From the NCBI RefSeq assembly GCF_000003605.2, contig NW_003142307.1, positions 298,325-356,384 of the forward strand: a stretch of 58,060 nucleotides of DNA, given 5' to 3'. Below, piece by piece: positions 1 through 12,099 of this stretch. The number at the start of each line of letters is the position of its first letter. The stretch's first letter is position 1. The notes beneath the pieces are model-generated. The model had not been told where the DNA came from. It saw only the letters and a list, made by a program, of their open reading frames with translations, and searched no databases. This DNA is from Saccoglossus kowalevskii (taxonomy: Eukaryota; Hemichordata; Enteropneusta; Harrimaniidae). The translations under genes were made by a program, and so were the position numbers.

Positions 1-157
1 CTGGTTTGTGGTCTTTAATTCGGATGACTATGCCATGATTTCGACATCGAGCACATTTTGGTTTCGGCTTTCTTGTGACTGGCGAACGTTCCGCCGGCGG
101 TGTTGAAATTGCCAACTCATCAGCACCTTCGTAGTCCGAAGTCTCGTTTGAAGACAT
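1..157 (-). CDS. DM-domain (DMRT-like) transcription factor, 5' partial first coding exon
   Basis: Read on the minus strand from the ATG at 157-155, an open frame of 52 codons runs to the window edge. After a short acidic N-terminus (MSSNETSDYEGADEL) and a basic RKPKPK stretch comes KCARCRNHGIVIRIKDHK. This is the start of a DM domain: the CxxCxxH zinc-binding pattern followed by the H-K element that precedes the next zinc-binding Cys. DM-domain proteins are nuclear DNA-binding factors, many with roles in sex-specific differentiation or neural development. The rest of the domain lies off the left edge, so the DMRT subfamily cannot be assigned. The middle of the motif (IVIRIKDHK) departs from the common xVSxLKGHK form. 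The ATG was chosen because it opens the frame that carries the DM motif; a longer open frame on the same strand (28-243) is in a different frame and has no recognisable product. The gene is divergent from GASK1 copy 1. Confidence 0.85.
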   Translation of the reverse strand, partial: MSSNETSDYEGADELAISTPPAERSPVTRKPKPKCARCRNHGIVIRIKDHKP

Positions 158-342
158 TGGGGACAATCCGAAAGTAATGAATCTTTAAAACAATTACACT
201 GACAACTTAACAGTGGCGACACTGGCGTAAGCTGTGGTATCATGTAAATGTGTTAATCTGGTTTCGCGCGCCCGCGCCTATTTCAGAAACGTGATTGGTC
301 GACAGCTTCTAGACAAACTGATACAGAGTAGCAATTTTTTGG

Positions 343-350
343 TGACGTCA
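343..350. promoter_or_regulatory. CRE-like palindrome TGACGTCA upstream of the DM-domain gene
   Basis: A perfect 8-bp TGACGTCA palindrome (CREB/ATF full site) lies about 190 bp upstream of the start codon of the minus-strand DM-domain gene. Its position fits a proximal promoter element. No transcription start is visible, so function is inferred from the motif and position only. Confidence 0.35.
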
Positions 351-3130
351 GATTATTTTTACTTTTTGTTTACCTTTGTCAAGTTGCTGTTGAGTAATGC
401 ACGCGTCACTCGAAGATTATAATTTCTGACTACATAATCAGTATTATCTGCACAAAACGCTTCTAACTAAACATGATGCCAAACTCTGTTCTTGCAGTTT
501 GGGGACCACAGAAATGTTCGCTATGAATGGCCGATCAGTGGACAAGTCTCTGTTAAATATGCACTTCATTTTTTTTCCAGATCTGAAAATCATAAGTGGA
601 TCTTTTTCAAGATTTTCATCCAAAATTACCTCTCCCAACAACACTAAGAGAACAACTGAGCATGCTCAGAATAAATAATTATTCACTTTTTTCTTAAGAA
701 CAATTCTGTAACAGATTTCAATAAAACGTGACACATAGATGCTCTTGGATACTGACAGTTTTGGGTTGAAATCAATGTATCTTAATGACCTAATGTGTAT
801 ATTAATTGTCCAACAATCGAAAACTTTTCCTCCAATATTTCAACCGGTCATCAGACTTATCGAACATTGGTACATAGGTGCTTACTAATTTGCATAAATT
901 AACCAATTTATATGTGTTCCATTGGTCACAACACGGTTGTGGTGCCTCTGGATAATCCCAGATCTGATTACTCCAGAGTTGAAATCCACGCATGATCATG
1001 TGACCTCAATAATATGCATAACTGTAATATAGTATAATAGTACTGTTGCAGATAGGGAAATTCCATTGATGCTAAAATATCAAGTATATGGTCATTATTT
1101 CATTAAATATTTATAATTGTTAAACCACATTTACTTGGAGCCACCCTAATCAGTAGCGAATTAATATAGTCCGTATAGAACTCGACTGCGAGCAGTTAAC
1201 CTTATACTAGTAATCTTCTTTAACATTGGTTCGTGTATCAGTGTTCGTTCAAATCTTAAGGTTGTTGCTAGCCAATGGATTTCGTTTCACTGCGTTTTAC
1301 CTGAAAGGCGGTGTGTGAGGGCATACTTCAATTACTAGTACGTCAGCTGTTAGATTTTTGGCTGCTTTTCTGAGAATATTGATGGTGACAAATCTGTGTG
1401 TTTTACATTCATTTTTTAGTAGTTTGAACTGGCCCACATGTGTTTTATTGACCAGAATTCTGTTACATACATGTGGTTTCAACATTTTGGTCTGTTTTTG
1501 GAAAAAAAATCGCTCATTAACGTTGTCGCACCGCGCATGCGACATTTGAGTTATTAAACATTGATTTTCACACAATCCAACGTGCTCTTCTAATGCGTGC
1601 GTGTGTTGAATTGCAGCGTTCAATTGTTAAGTCATTGACCTCGGATCTCAGTATTTACGCAGATAGTGGCGATGGCGCAATAAATAGGACGTGTCTGTGG
1701 TAGGTATAGTTCTTGATTGTTCACTGTTTTTGCTTTTTTTTCCCTTGTGAGGGGATGTTTCTTTGTTCTTTGCAGTCACTGATGTGCAAACACAAAATAT
1801 TGCTACATACACGTTATATGTTACGGGGACACCTTGTAATATATAGAAAATTGTAGTCCATGGTAATTATTCATTATAACCAGACAAAGTACGGGCAAAC
1901 TATCCTTTCTCAATGATAGTTAACATAGCTGCGGATTGCGTGTGAAACTCAGCCTGAGATATCAGTATTTTATCATGTCATATTATTCATGGCTGGCATG
2001 AATTGGGTCAGTATGAACGGTACGTAAATCGACATTTCAATTAGCGATACAATACTTAGCTTTAATTAAATAAAACATAACAGAAAATGATAATTGTGAA
2101 TGTTGAGAAATATGTTGAAAGAAAGCGAACACTGCGCGTTATTATTTGATTAATATTAATTCTGCAACCGGAATTATCGAATGGCATTAAGACTGAGAAA
2201 TCAAGTCATAGTATTCAATTTGGTCATTTTTGTCATTTTTGCTTTATATTATCTTGTACTTTATTTATATTTTGCGTGACATGTCAAATTGAAGTTGAAG
2301 TTCATTCTACTAAAAGGGACTACTTGGTATAAATAAAATAAACTGAACTCGCCTGAATACAGAGTGTCTACTTATAAACCCATTACATTATATTACAGTT
2401 CTATACAATCTGCTTTATTTCATTTTACTTTTGTCGTACGTATTTTTGTTCGTGTCACGGTACCATATGCTGCCATGCCGCTTTGTTGATGTGTCTTTGT
2501 TGTCACAGTCCCTGTGGCGGTGTACATGCCTCATTGAGTTGGCCTACTGAACCACGCGCGGAAAAGTACTAGTATATGTGTGACCACGCCACCAACGGCG
2601 AGCAATGTCTAAGACAGCCTGAGTGAGGCCTTACCATTAAATACTTTCATAAATCTGGCCACTGATACTTGTGAAGTTTGATACATGTCGTAGAATAGGG
2701 AAATGTTTGTTTTTCTGTTTAAGAAGCATTATATAATACCTTTTGAACATATATCTTGTTGTATTGAATAACCTTAATACAAAAAAAAAAAATTAAAACT
2801 CATCATTTTTCAATTTTTCTTTGGACGAGAAACAAAACCGTTTAAAGACCAGATAATATAAGACTTTAGTTTCTCCAGGCTTGATAATTTTAAGTGCATT
2901 AGTGCAGATAGGCACAATTTTTGTGTGTGCATACTTGTGTGTTTGTTTCAATCAAATACCCGACCTGACCTCCAACCTCCGGAGACTCGCCGTGCTACAG
3001 TTTGCAACCATGTATAGCAATAGTCTGTTAGTTTGTTGCGAACGAGGGTGTCAATATATGGAGTTGTCTAGTCAGACCTGAGGAGAGGGTTATATTACGT
3101 AAACCCAGTTAATTATTTATAGAGTAGGCG
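351..3130. other. Intergenic DNA between the DM-domain gene and GASK1 copy 1
   Basis: No protein-coding exon, RNA gene or clear transposon was recognised here. Open frames are short, lack family motifs and are not flanked by convincing splice sites. The interval presumably holds the promoters of the two divergent flanking genes. Confidence 0.5.
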
Positions 3131-3139
3131 CGACTGACG

Positions 3140-3464
3140 ATACAGTGTGTTGAATGATGTGTTTGGTTTTCATACAGTCCGCGGGGAGATTTGATGTGTG
3201 AAGTACTATACGAACAGCCTGACAAGTCACCGAGAACCGAAAGAACTTCGGCAGCCGGTTCGGCACACTGGGTTAGCGGAAGTTGTACTCGTATTTAAAG
3301 CAGCACCGGCGACTGAATAGTACGAGGTCATGAAATGAAATCATGTACAGAACAGTGTACGTATAAAGATCGACGTTAATTGTCTCAGTATTGGAATAAA
3401 AGGAAATATTCGTCCAACTATTCGTAACGTCGGCGATTAATGAAAAATATCTACCTGATCAAAG
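3140..3464 (+). other. Probable non-coding first exon of GASK1 copy 1 (5' end approximate)
   Basis: A strong donor (ATCAAAG then GTGAGT at 3465) lies upstream of the acceptor at 6643-6645 that immediately precedes the start codon at 6650. Copy 2 has a matching donor context (GATCGAAG then GTGAGT at 12319). A TATA-like stretch (TTATTTATAG) lies around 3114-3123. The exon is inferred from this paired arrangement; the 5' end is a guess, and there is no direct evidence of transcription. Confidence 0.4.
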
Positions 3465-3682
3465 GTGAGTCAGTTTTCGCATGGGGTCAAATCGGGGTCA
3501 ACTACGGCGTTCAGTCGAACAAAAAGGGTGCCCCGTTCGATGACTGTAATTGGGCATTCGTTTCTGCATACAACATGCATCATACAAGTTACAGCAAACT
3601 GCAATTGAAAGGTTTTCATTACTAGAACAGACTTATAATATCTTTAAGTTATCGAGTAAAATTTACTATTATTTGATCTCGT

Positions 3683-4203
3683 TAGATCCGCTGTCAATCT
3701 TGTCGAGTGGAGCTTATGATATGAGTGATTGTCCGTCGTCCGCGTCAACTTTTTACTTTTTTGACTTCTTCTTTGAAACTACAAGTCTGAATGCTTTGAT
3801 ATTTTGTGTATATGTACCTTGAGTAGACATCTCTTAGATTTGTTCATTTCATGATGATATCGTCAATTTTCTAATTTTGGTGGATATTTTTGTCATTTTT
3901 GGTAAAAAGTGATATTTTCGACTTCTTGTTAAAAACCGCAAGTCCGATTGCTTTGATATTAGATATATAGGTACTACATGTGGGTCTCTCTCAGATTTGT
4001 TCATTTTGTGATGATATCTTTAATTCTCTAATTTTAATGATTTTGTTTGTCTTTATTGGTAAAAAGTGATATTTTCGACTTCTTGGAAAAACCAGAAGTC
4101 CGATTGCTTTGATATTAGATATATAGGTACTACATGTGGACATGACATATCTTCGGTTCTTTAATTGAAATGTGTATTGCTAACAGCGAAGCTATCTCAG
4201 CCG
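3683..4203 (+). repeat. Dispersed repeat family with ends like AGCTCCGCTGTTAGC, copy 1
   Basis: Its right end (TGCTAACAGCGAAGCTATCTC) is the reverse complement of the left ends at 11224 and 53203. The other end (GATCCGCTGTCAATCTTGTCGA, followed by TGATTGTCCGTCGTC) matches the opposite ends of those copies. The interior holds about three degenerate modules, each with a 'GTGATATTTTCGACTTCTTG' stretch followed by 'AGTCCGATTGCTTTGATATT'. It looks like a non-autonomous element with internal tandem duplication; no coding capacity is seen. Confidence 0.6.
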
Positions 4204-6292
4204 ACAGGCTGCTTGTTTAAATTCCCAATGTTGTCTGGATAGTAGCGATAATATGCATTTACCAGCACTTTTATTAGCAAACTTTACCTGTAATGTTATG
4301 CAAATATTGCATGAATTGTTAAAATGTCATGATGCACTTAGACCTCGTGGGTCAGCATACGGTTCATTTTTATAGCGATAAAATCCGACTTGTGATATAA
4401 ACTTTGACATCATGATTAATCTTATCTTATCTGCCCAAGTCAACATAAGAGTACACGGGGTTGGCAGGATAACCGGGTTAAAAGTCGCTTTATTCATGTT
4501 GATCAAAAAGGTACAAGACAATAACAACGCAGCACATACTAGTAGTCGATATGCATGTAACATACACTTTGCAACGCAGTGCACACATTGTATTTGCCAT
4601 GTTATAATTGGGTCAATGTAATATCTAAATAAAAAAAAATGAATTGCCACATCAGTGTATTACGTCACAGTCCCTCTATCTATGATGTAGTAACCATAGC
4701 AAGTAATTATGAAACACCAGTTTTCATCTCAGGTGTACATTAAATAGCACAACATAAAGGGTTGGGCATTTAAAATAACATATAGGGAGATGGAAGCGTA
4801 TGGCCAGGGTAATACTTTTCACAGTGTCTTATCTGTACGTTTTTATTTATCTTGAATGTCCTTCTTTCATGCATTTTCTTTCTCTGTGTCTAACTTGCAA
4901 CTTTTTTTTAAAGAAATTTTCCAGCCACCCCTAAATATAAGAAAAAGGCAACACAAATAGCCGGTAGCAATAAACAGTGTCCCATTTTGCGTCACGGTGG
5001 TCTACACGAAAACACATAACAGGGGACGAGATATTTTACCGTGTACACTGGATATTTCAGCCATATTTTGTGGAACTATGAACAAAATACCAGTCAATAC
5101 TTGATTTTGCTCGTTTACCTGGGAGCAATACTAAAACCGATTAATAACATACATTATTGAACATGACCAACTCAGATCTGGTAAATCGATTACCATACTT
5201 CCGGGTTTTTGTCATTTACATATTCTCGGCAGACGCGAGATCTCGAAATGCGTCTGCGTCAACTTGAAAATGTACTGTACATTTTGCGTCGTCGTCTTTA
5301 ATAGTACTAGAAAATATGCGTCTGCGTCAACTTGAAATAAAAAGTGCAAAGTCTCCTAGGGGGACTCATTTTGCGTCGATAACTTAAAAAGTGCAAGTTG
5401 CGTCGTCTACTAGGGGACCCGTTTGCGTCGACATCTTTGAAAATGAAAAGTCGTCGTCATCTAGAAATTAAGTGTTAGTGGCGACTACTACAACTCGTTT
5501 TGCGACAACTGCTAATTATTTAGCGACGACTGTGAATAAGTTTATAGCCATGTATACCGGGTGTATATAGTACCACATTGGTTTCCATGCATGTGTCATA
5601 GTGTTGTGTTGGTTGTGATATGTTAAGAGGCGCGCGATGCGTGTCTGTGGGTTGTTGTGGGGTGGTCGCTGGCTATCAAGTTAAGGAGAGTTGTCAAAAC
5701 TGTGTTGTCAAAAAGATCGAACCGATTTATTGCCCGTGTGTGATTGAAATTGGTTAAACAACTCCAGAAGTTTAAACTTTTTAGTCTGACGGGGTTCACA
5801 AAAAAAAATGTTCTATTCGGCAGCCCTGCCAGTAAACTATTACGACGTACGAAAGCGTGAAGTCCTCATCACACGCGCCCTATATACACTGGGGTACATA
5901 CCATACTATTTTTTGAAATATACACTCTTGCTTCCGCTAGGAAAGGGGGACGATTTTTTTCTCGCACGTTTTGGATGAATCCATTTCGAAATCGTCATGG
6001 TTTACCTAGTTACAACTTTATATATTTTTATATTTTCAGCGCCCTCTATTGTTTTCAGTTTGATCTGTGGTCGCCCGTCTATATATTCTATTCTAACAAT
6101 GACGCCCCAAAATCGCGTCTCCACAAAAGGGTGTTTCATTGGGACTCGTCACATGCAAAAATACAAGAAAACATTATATGAAAGTTTTCATAGCACAAAA
6201 AATTGAGAGTATCAAAATATAATGAACAAAACAAAACAAAACAAAAAGGAAAAGTACTTCACAGGGGTATGAATAAAAACACAGAAAAGCTT

Positions 6293-6455
6293 TTAAAGCG
6301 AGGGAGTCGTCACCTGCGCATGCACCAGATGGCCATAGCGTGTCATTGTTCACAAACAAGCGTCTACCTATGAGCCTTTGCGTTCAGCGAGTGTTGTTAT
6401 TGTTGCTTGGGACTCAATTCCCGCGCGTGCACAGGTGACGACCCTCCCGCTTTAA
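6293..6455 (-). mobile_element. TTAA-flanked MITE, family A, copy 1
   Basis: A 163-bp element bounded by TTAA on both sides, with inverted ends (AGCGAGGGAGTCGTCACCTG and the complement of AGCGGGAGGGTCGTCACCTG). The interior, read in reverse, matches the other four copies (GGGAATTGAGTCCCAAGC, then GCTCATAGGTAGACGC). TTAA target sites are typical of piggyBac-type transposons, so this is probably a non-autonomous piggyBac derivative. It sits about 190 bp upstream of the GASK1 copy 1 start codon. Confidence 0.75.
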
Positions 6456-6649
6456 AACAATGGATATTAGAAGTTCTCTTCAGATCTAACGGTAAGGAGC
6501 TCTATAGTTTACCAGAACCGTAACTAAAAGTTTCATGCCCTATATTGAGATTAGCTTTGAGGACATGGCAATCTGCCCGACTTGCTGATTACTGATGTAT
6601 ATCTTTCAGTATCTCTCATTCAGTCGTTTTCTGTTTTTGTTTCAGAAAG

Positions 6650-9600
6650 ATGGGGAATCGACGGAAATTGGTTTTAATGATACTACTGTCAGTGTTGACG
6701 CTTCTAGTATTGATGTATATACAAACACGCCCTCACAGTATCACTGTGGTGAAGGCTGGTAGCAGAATACAAATATCGCACATTGGTGGCGATCAGAGCA
6801 ATGATAATGCTCTCAATGATAGACATGGGTTGAACTTGAATGACGCAACAAACGAGAGATTCGCCATGACAACATTTGTAGCAGATGTGCCTGAGCGGGA
6901 AAAAAGCAATAATGACGCCTTAATAGCCGACAGTGGCGATAAGCTCGTAGAAATAGTCGGTAGAAACGTTACGAAAGATGATCGTACAACAGAGCCGAAC
7001 GTTGTGGGTAAGCCGACTCGCTCGCAACATACATCACGTGATGAGTATGACATCAGAGCACGTGATGATAACGCAGTTCCTTCATTGGATAATAACACTT
7101 ACCATGTGTCCAAACCTGGTATACTGTTGGATGAGGTCGTCAAAGATTCTAACGATTTCGAAAAACAAGTCGATATGATAGGAACTCGGCACCATGACGT
7201 CATAACGACCGTCGACGGTGCTCTAAATGTCAATATAGCAGGTGGACAAATCAATCCCGATCAAAACCTCCACCAAGACACCCCAGATAAGGAAGAAGAT
7301 GGCGGTCAGCAAGGAAACGACTTACATGTTTTGGACGTTGGGGAGATGGACAATGGCCAACAAACAGAAGACCATTTTAGAAAACAAGCTTCAAGAGAAT
7401 TTTTGGACCCGGATGTTAATAACGATCACATTGCCAGGGAGATTGTTGATTTAGATGAGTACAAAGAGAGGAGAGAAAATCAACAGAACAGACGCACGTA
7501 TGATTGGACGGTTCATATTCCTCGGTCACGTGGGTTCGCAGAGCCAGCTCGCACAGCCCTGTACAATAAGATTGAAGAAGATAGTGTGACGGAAACTGTA
7601 CCAACTGCCCCACCTGCTCCGAAGTGGCTGAACTCCATTACGGAAGGCGAATTTAAAACGCTCGTTAACGAGTTCGGAAATGATGATCTTCGTTTTGGGG
7701 ATGACTTTCCAGGGTGGTTTAGCCGTACAGATATCATTCGTATGGAGAAGCTGTCAACCAATGACGTCATTGATGCCTTTGAGAAAGAACATCACCCGCG
7801 ACTGCGTTTATTGATATTCAATAACACGGGTAGTGATCCCATCCAGGTGTTCGACGCTTGCACGGACCAGTGCGCCGTACAGAAGAGCATCGAAGACTGG
7901 TACGAGATTGTCGCGTTTCACTTAGATCGGGTGCTCGGGCTAAACCGGTCATTGCCGACGGTGGCTCGCATAATTACCGCCAAGCCTGGTTCAATTTTGT
8001 CGGCGGACAAACGCTTCAGCGATGGGTTGCCACGGCCCGTTATTTGGTGGGACCCTGATATCCAACACGGTGGAGAGTTCATGTTTGATCAGAATTCGCT
8101 TGATTTAAGCTGGACGGACTACCAGAGAGAGTTGCGGTATAAATGTAACTCACAGACAAAAACGTTGCGTGATTATCATTGCCGAACCAAGATTAAGAAC
8201 ATCGAGTGGAGTAAACTTGCGATGTTTGATTTTCTGTTGCAGGTAGTGATCACGATTTGTGTCAATCGGCAATATAATTGCACGCAAATGCGCATGCGCA
8301 TAGTTCATTCCAATATATGCGCGCGCGCATTTGTGTAGTTCATTATTTTAACAAAAGAATACTATATTTGTGTGCACAATGTTTAATACACTGTGAATCT
8401 CCACTCTTGGAAAAAAATCGTGAACATGGCCAAAACATTATCATGCAAGTATTTCAGGCTGAGTCGTCCTCCGTGTTCCAGAGTTTCGCATAATTATAGC
8501 ACTTGCTGCTACATTGAAACAAGACGTTTTTATTTGTAATTGAAGAACTATGATTAGTTGTCGGGGTGGGAGGTATTGGGTATACTAGTTCAGAATTTGT
8601 TAAGGTGTTCGAGTAAAATTTACTTTTTTGCTTATTATAATATCTTAAATCTCCAAATGTCAGATTCACGATCGGCTTGATAGGAACTGTTGCGGATATG
8701 ACGACGATGAGGGCGAACGATGCATGGTTAATGGGATGCATGACGAATGTGATGATGTTGACAAGCAGTACTTGGTCCACATCATGGCTCACAGATACGA
8801 TGCTACCAGGCTTGTCTTCATCGACAATGCTGGACACATGAAACGAAGCAAAGACCATTTAAATTTCAGACTTTTAAAAGGAATACAAGAGTAAGAATTC
8901 AGTTTAAAGCGGGAGGGTTGTCACCTGCGCACGCGCGGGAATTGAGTCCCAAGCGACGATAACAACACACGCTAAAAATGCAAAGGCTCATGGGTAGACG
9001 CCTGTTTGTAAACATTGACACGCTATGGCCATCTGACGCATGCGCAGTCGACGATTCCCCCGCTTTAATATACCTCAGATACAAATGGCTGCCCAGGTCT
9101 CGCTGACAGTGAGAGAACCATGAGACTTGTTTTTATCCTTCAAATAGTTTTCTAGTCTCTCCGTCATCGTGCTTAACTGTTCCCTTGATCTATGTAAATA
9201 CGGTATTTGGAACAGCAGACGCGAAGACGAATGAGAGCACTATCTGAGGGGTTGAACAAATCTCACGGCTCGCTCTCGCTTTTAACGAGATCTCGGCGTT
9301 CATTTGCATCTATTAATTATTTATTGTGATTTTGTAATAGCAAAATTATCTGTTATTGCAGCAAATCAGCTGACCATTCGACAGCCAGCCAAGTTTCTTC
9401 TGTTCTATGCATGGTCACTTTGTTGAGTGACCGTGTTCCAAGTTAAGCTTTGGTGTTATTCGGGAACATGCGGTTCCACTCGCTACACGCCACTCAACAC
9501 ACGCCTCGCTACGTTGCTAGTCAGTATTTATGCACACGTCACGCATCTACTGAGCATCTCGAAAAATAAAATACTCCTCGCTCATTCGCCAGTTTTGAAT

Positions 9601-10057
9601 TCCCTGCAATCACGTGATCTCAGACGATTCAATTAATTTCACGTTTACGGCATTTTCATTCAACCAATCAAATCCCCCCCCCCCTTACAAGTGTGGCAGC
9701 TAGTGGAGTTGTACACAGCGAGTGGTACGTCGAGAACATTCTAGGATAGTTTGATGCGAGACTGTTTATAGATGATGATCACACACATTCTGTGCAAATG
9801 TGTACAATTTAATTCTACCTCGCATTGTTTTTTTTACTTCAATTTTTAGATTTCCGGATAACTCTATACATATTCTAAGATCTGGCAAGTTTAGAGAAAT
9901 GATGAAGCGTTCACTCACTATTGATCGTTGGTTCTGGATTGCAGTCGGAGGAGAAGAAGGAGTTGGCACAATTATTGATAATCTTGAGGAACGAGTGAAG
10001 GCCTTGTTAGACTATATTGATTCGGATGAAAATATACAGATAGTGCCTGATTACTGA
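6650..10057 (+). CDS. GASK1/FAM198-family Golgi-associated kinase-like protein, copy 1 (three coding exons)
   Basis: Coding exons 6650-8242, 8664-8890 and 9850-10057 (intron phases 0 and 2) join into 675 residues. Residues about 6-24 form a hydrophobic signal anchor after MGNRRK, as in type II Golgi proteins. Residues about 40-325 are a hydrophilic, acidic stalk rich in N and D. The conserved domain starts near W326 and contains CTDQC, FHLDRVLGLNR, ITAKPGS, PVIWWDPD and FDFLLQ. Exon 2 begins IHDRLDRNCCGY, and carries LVFIDNAG. By analogy with the FAM20C/Four-jointed/FAM198 secretory-pathway kinase family, the Asp in HDRLDRN (D534 or D537) and D585 of FIDN are candidate catalytic and metal-binding residues. 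Kinase activity of GASK1 proteins is not established. The family assignment is from sequence character (human FAM198 proteins share HLDRVLGL, DRLDxNCCG and FIDN). The start has A at -3 and G at +4, 4 nt after an acceptor. Confidence 0.88.
8289..8300. promoter_or_regulatory. NRF1-like palindrome in intron 1 of GASK1 copy 1
   Basis: TGCGCATGCGCA is a perfect palindromic match to the NRF1 consensus, 47 bp after the exon 1 donor. A GCGCGCGC run follows about 20 bp later. The same core recurs inside family A MITE ends, so this may be a MITE remnant rather than a selected regulatory site. Confidence 0.25.
8904..9068 (+). mobile_element. TTAA-flanked MITE, family A, copy 2 (intron 2 of GASK1 copy 1)
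   Basis: A 165-bp element between TTAA duplications, with inverted ends AGCGGGAGGGTTGTCACCTG and the complement of AGCGGGGGAATCGTCGACTG. It lies 13 bp inside intron 2, directly after the exon 2 donor. The interior is like the other copies (GGAATTGAGTCCCAAGCGAC, CTGTTTGTAAACA). Confidence 0.8.
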
Positions 10058-10269
10058 GGTTGGGAGCATGGCTTCGAAATAGTACTACGGGGCTGACCTT
10101 TGCTGTACCTGGCTTCATTGACAGTTTATACCGAGCACAAGACAATAATGAACTTTCAATGACTCGTTGCCCTAACCTTAAAAGGTCTGATTATTTCAAA
10201 CATTTGAAGAATACGGCATTTCGCCGTTACCGTATAATATGCATGCTAAAGTAGTGTATACGTACTACT

Positions 10270-10425
10270 TTAAAGCGGAGGGGTCGTCACCTGCGCACGC
10301 GTGAGAATTGAGTCCCAAGCGACGCAACGCTAAAACGCGAAGGCTCATGGGTAGACGCTTGTTTGTAAACAGCGACATGCGATGGCCATCTATCGCATGC
10401 GCAGGTGACGACTCCTCAACTTTAA
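10270..10425 (+). mobile_element. TTAA-flanked MITE, family A, copy 3 (3' of GASK1 copy 1)
   Basis: A 156-bp copy with TTAA at both ends, inverted ends AGCGGAGGGGTCGTCACCTG and the complement of AGTTGAGGAGTCGTCACCTG, and the shared interior. It begins about 210 bp after the stop codon of GASK1 copy 1 and precedes the first AATAAA (10518-10523), so it may be transcribed within the 3' UTR. Confidence 0.78.
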
Positions 10426-10517
10426 CATTTTAATGCAACAAATCGTCAAAAACATTCCAGGAAAAAGTTTATTGGAGCTTCCAAATACGTCAAGTTGAAA
10501 TAACCATCAATATTCTC

Positions 10518-10523
10518 AATAAA
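10518..10523 (+). terminator. Candidate polyadenylation signal for GASK1 copy 1
   Basis: AATAAA lies 460 bp downstream of the stop codon; a second AATAAA occurs at 10644-10649. Either could end the transcript. No direct evidence distinguishes them. Confidence 0.35.
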
Positions 10524-11223
10524 ATCACGACATAGTTTACGTGGAAGCCAAGTGAGGGCGTCTTTTATACCCAGTCACTGCTTGAGCTGTAGCGTGAAAG
10601 TTTACTAAGAAGTAGATTTCTTCAACTAATTGCCAAGAATTTTAATAAAATGTGCAATATTTTGAATGGGTTTCCACACCCAAAATAGAACGTTTACGAT
10701 ACTGAGATGTGATTTATGTTCCATGTGGCATCGTGCTTCAATGCAAAGCAACTATATATCCAACTGTGATATATAAAAACGATTTCCAAGTTCTTTGTAA
10801 AAAAAAGTTTATTTCATTTCCAGCGTAAGCGGGCGCACAAGGTATGGGTCACTATACTTCATGTTTATCAGTATGTACTGGAGGCGATATGGAGAAACGT
10901 ATTTAACAAACATTTGGCCTGTATCGTTGCACACTAATTGTTCATATCAAAATACTTTGTCGAGTATTCACAATAAATCACATTTTCGTTTTCTAATTTA
11001 TTTGGATATTTTTGTGTTATATTCACCCGCCAAATCAGTATGTGATTACTTCTCATAGTTCGCAAAATGGAAGCCTCATCAACACATTCCGGCACTACAG
11101 TTCTTGAAAATCTTGCTTTCGTATTTATTTCATGAATATGCATTACTATTTTATAGCGTCACGACTGTGTATTCGTCTTAACATACTCTGAGATACAATA
11201 TATAGTAAACAAGCAACCTCTAG

Positions 11224-11601
11224 GCTGAGACAGCTCCGCTGTTAGCAATGCACATTTCAATTAAAGAACTGAAGGTATTATTAGAAAATGAACAATATGT
11301 ATATTACTAAAGCAATCAGACTTGCGGTTTTTAACAAGAAGTCGAAAATATCACTTTTTACCAAAAATGTATAAAATATTCATCACAATTAGAGAATTGA
11401 AGAAATGAACAAATCTGACCGAGGACTACTCCAAGAACTTATGTTTCAAAATATAAAACATTTGGTCTAACGGTTTTAAAGATGAAGACAAAAATGTAAA
11501 AAGTTGACGACAGACTACATGCTACAGACGCTGGACGACGACGGACAATCAGTAATATGAAGAGCTCCGCGTCATCGACTTTGTCGACAGCGGATCTAAC
11601 A
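11224..11601 (-). repeat. Dispersed repeat family with ends like AGCTCCGCTGTTAGC, copy 2
   Basis: A shorter relative of the element at 3683-4203, in opposite orientation. It starts GAGACAGCTCCGCTGTTAGC and ends near GTCGACAGCGGATC, with the interior stretches AATCAGACTTGCGG, AGAAGTCGAAAATATCAC and GACGACGGACAATCA. It has no coding capacity. Confidence 0.6.
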
Positions 11602-11787
11602 AAAATATATGTTTAAATGTAAAGGCTGTCACTTTGCTGAATGTCTACGAATCAAGTAATCAAAACACGTCGACTTCTGTGGGTTGCAGATATAGCAAGT
11701 CATGTTTGCACCATATTTTGCGATATGCTTAATTTCGCATTTCCATTGTTCACGTTTTATTTACGTATTAAAGTTATTGCAGGTGTA

Positions 11788-11795
11788 TGACGTCA
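11788..11795. promoter_or_regulatory. CRE-like palindrome TGACGTCA upstream of the probable first exon of GASK1 copy 2
   Basis: A full TGACGTCA site lies about 520 bp upstream of the donor at 12319. The segment 11780-12010 between them is locally GC-richer than its surroundings, as a promoter might be. The role is inferred from motif and position. Confidence 0.3.
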
Positions 11796-12099
11796 TTTTT
11801 ATGATCAACTCATGAATATTCATGACACATTGAACGTGATAAGGTTCCCGTCGCGCAATTCTAGTTCCGTTCGGCGTATAGACTCCGCAGAGCGTGGACG
11901 TTATCAACACGCCCATCCTCATTTGACACCAACGTTTCATTATGCGATTTGCCAAAGTCATCAAGTTCGTGACCGACAAGATAGAAACACACGGTTCCTG
12001 TTTAAGTCAATTTTCAATTAATGTTCAGTGAAACTCGCAAAGCAACGGACACTAATCGGCGTTAATGGAATGTCGAAATGCAACCTGATGATTGAATTT

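Larger units (their letters stand above)
3465..6645 (+). other. Probable 5' UTR intron of GASK1 copy 1
   Basis: The interval is bounded by the donor GTGAGT and the acceptor TTTGTTTCAG. It holds a dispersed repeat (3683-4203), a locally repetitive GCGTC-rich stretch (about 5230-5470, including the inverted repeat AAAATGTAC/GTACATTTT at 5267-5285) and a TTAA-flanked MITE (6293-6455). No other gene was recognised. If the upstream exon is wrong, this is simply promoter-side DNA. Confidence 0.4.

Noticed and set aside
1297-1623. Minus-strand open frame of 108 codons (MNAAIQHTHALEEHVGLCEN...)
   Set aside because: No recognisable domain, no splice-site support and a competing open frame on the other strand. 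It fits chance occurrence in AT-rich DNA.
5230-5470. GCGTC-rich stretch with AAAATGTAC/GTACATTTT inverted repeat as a possible RNA gene or operator
   Set aside because: The local repetition is degenerate and the hairpin is short and isolated; no RNA family features were seen.
9766-9969. Minus-strand open frame MPTPSSPPTAIQNQRSIVSE, also at 20774-20989
   Set aside because: It is the antisense of GASK1 exon 3 in both paralogues; its similarity follows from the duplicated exon.
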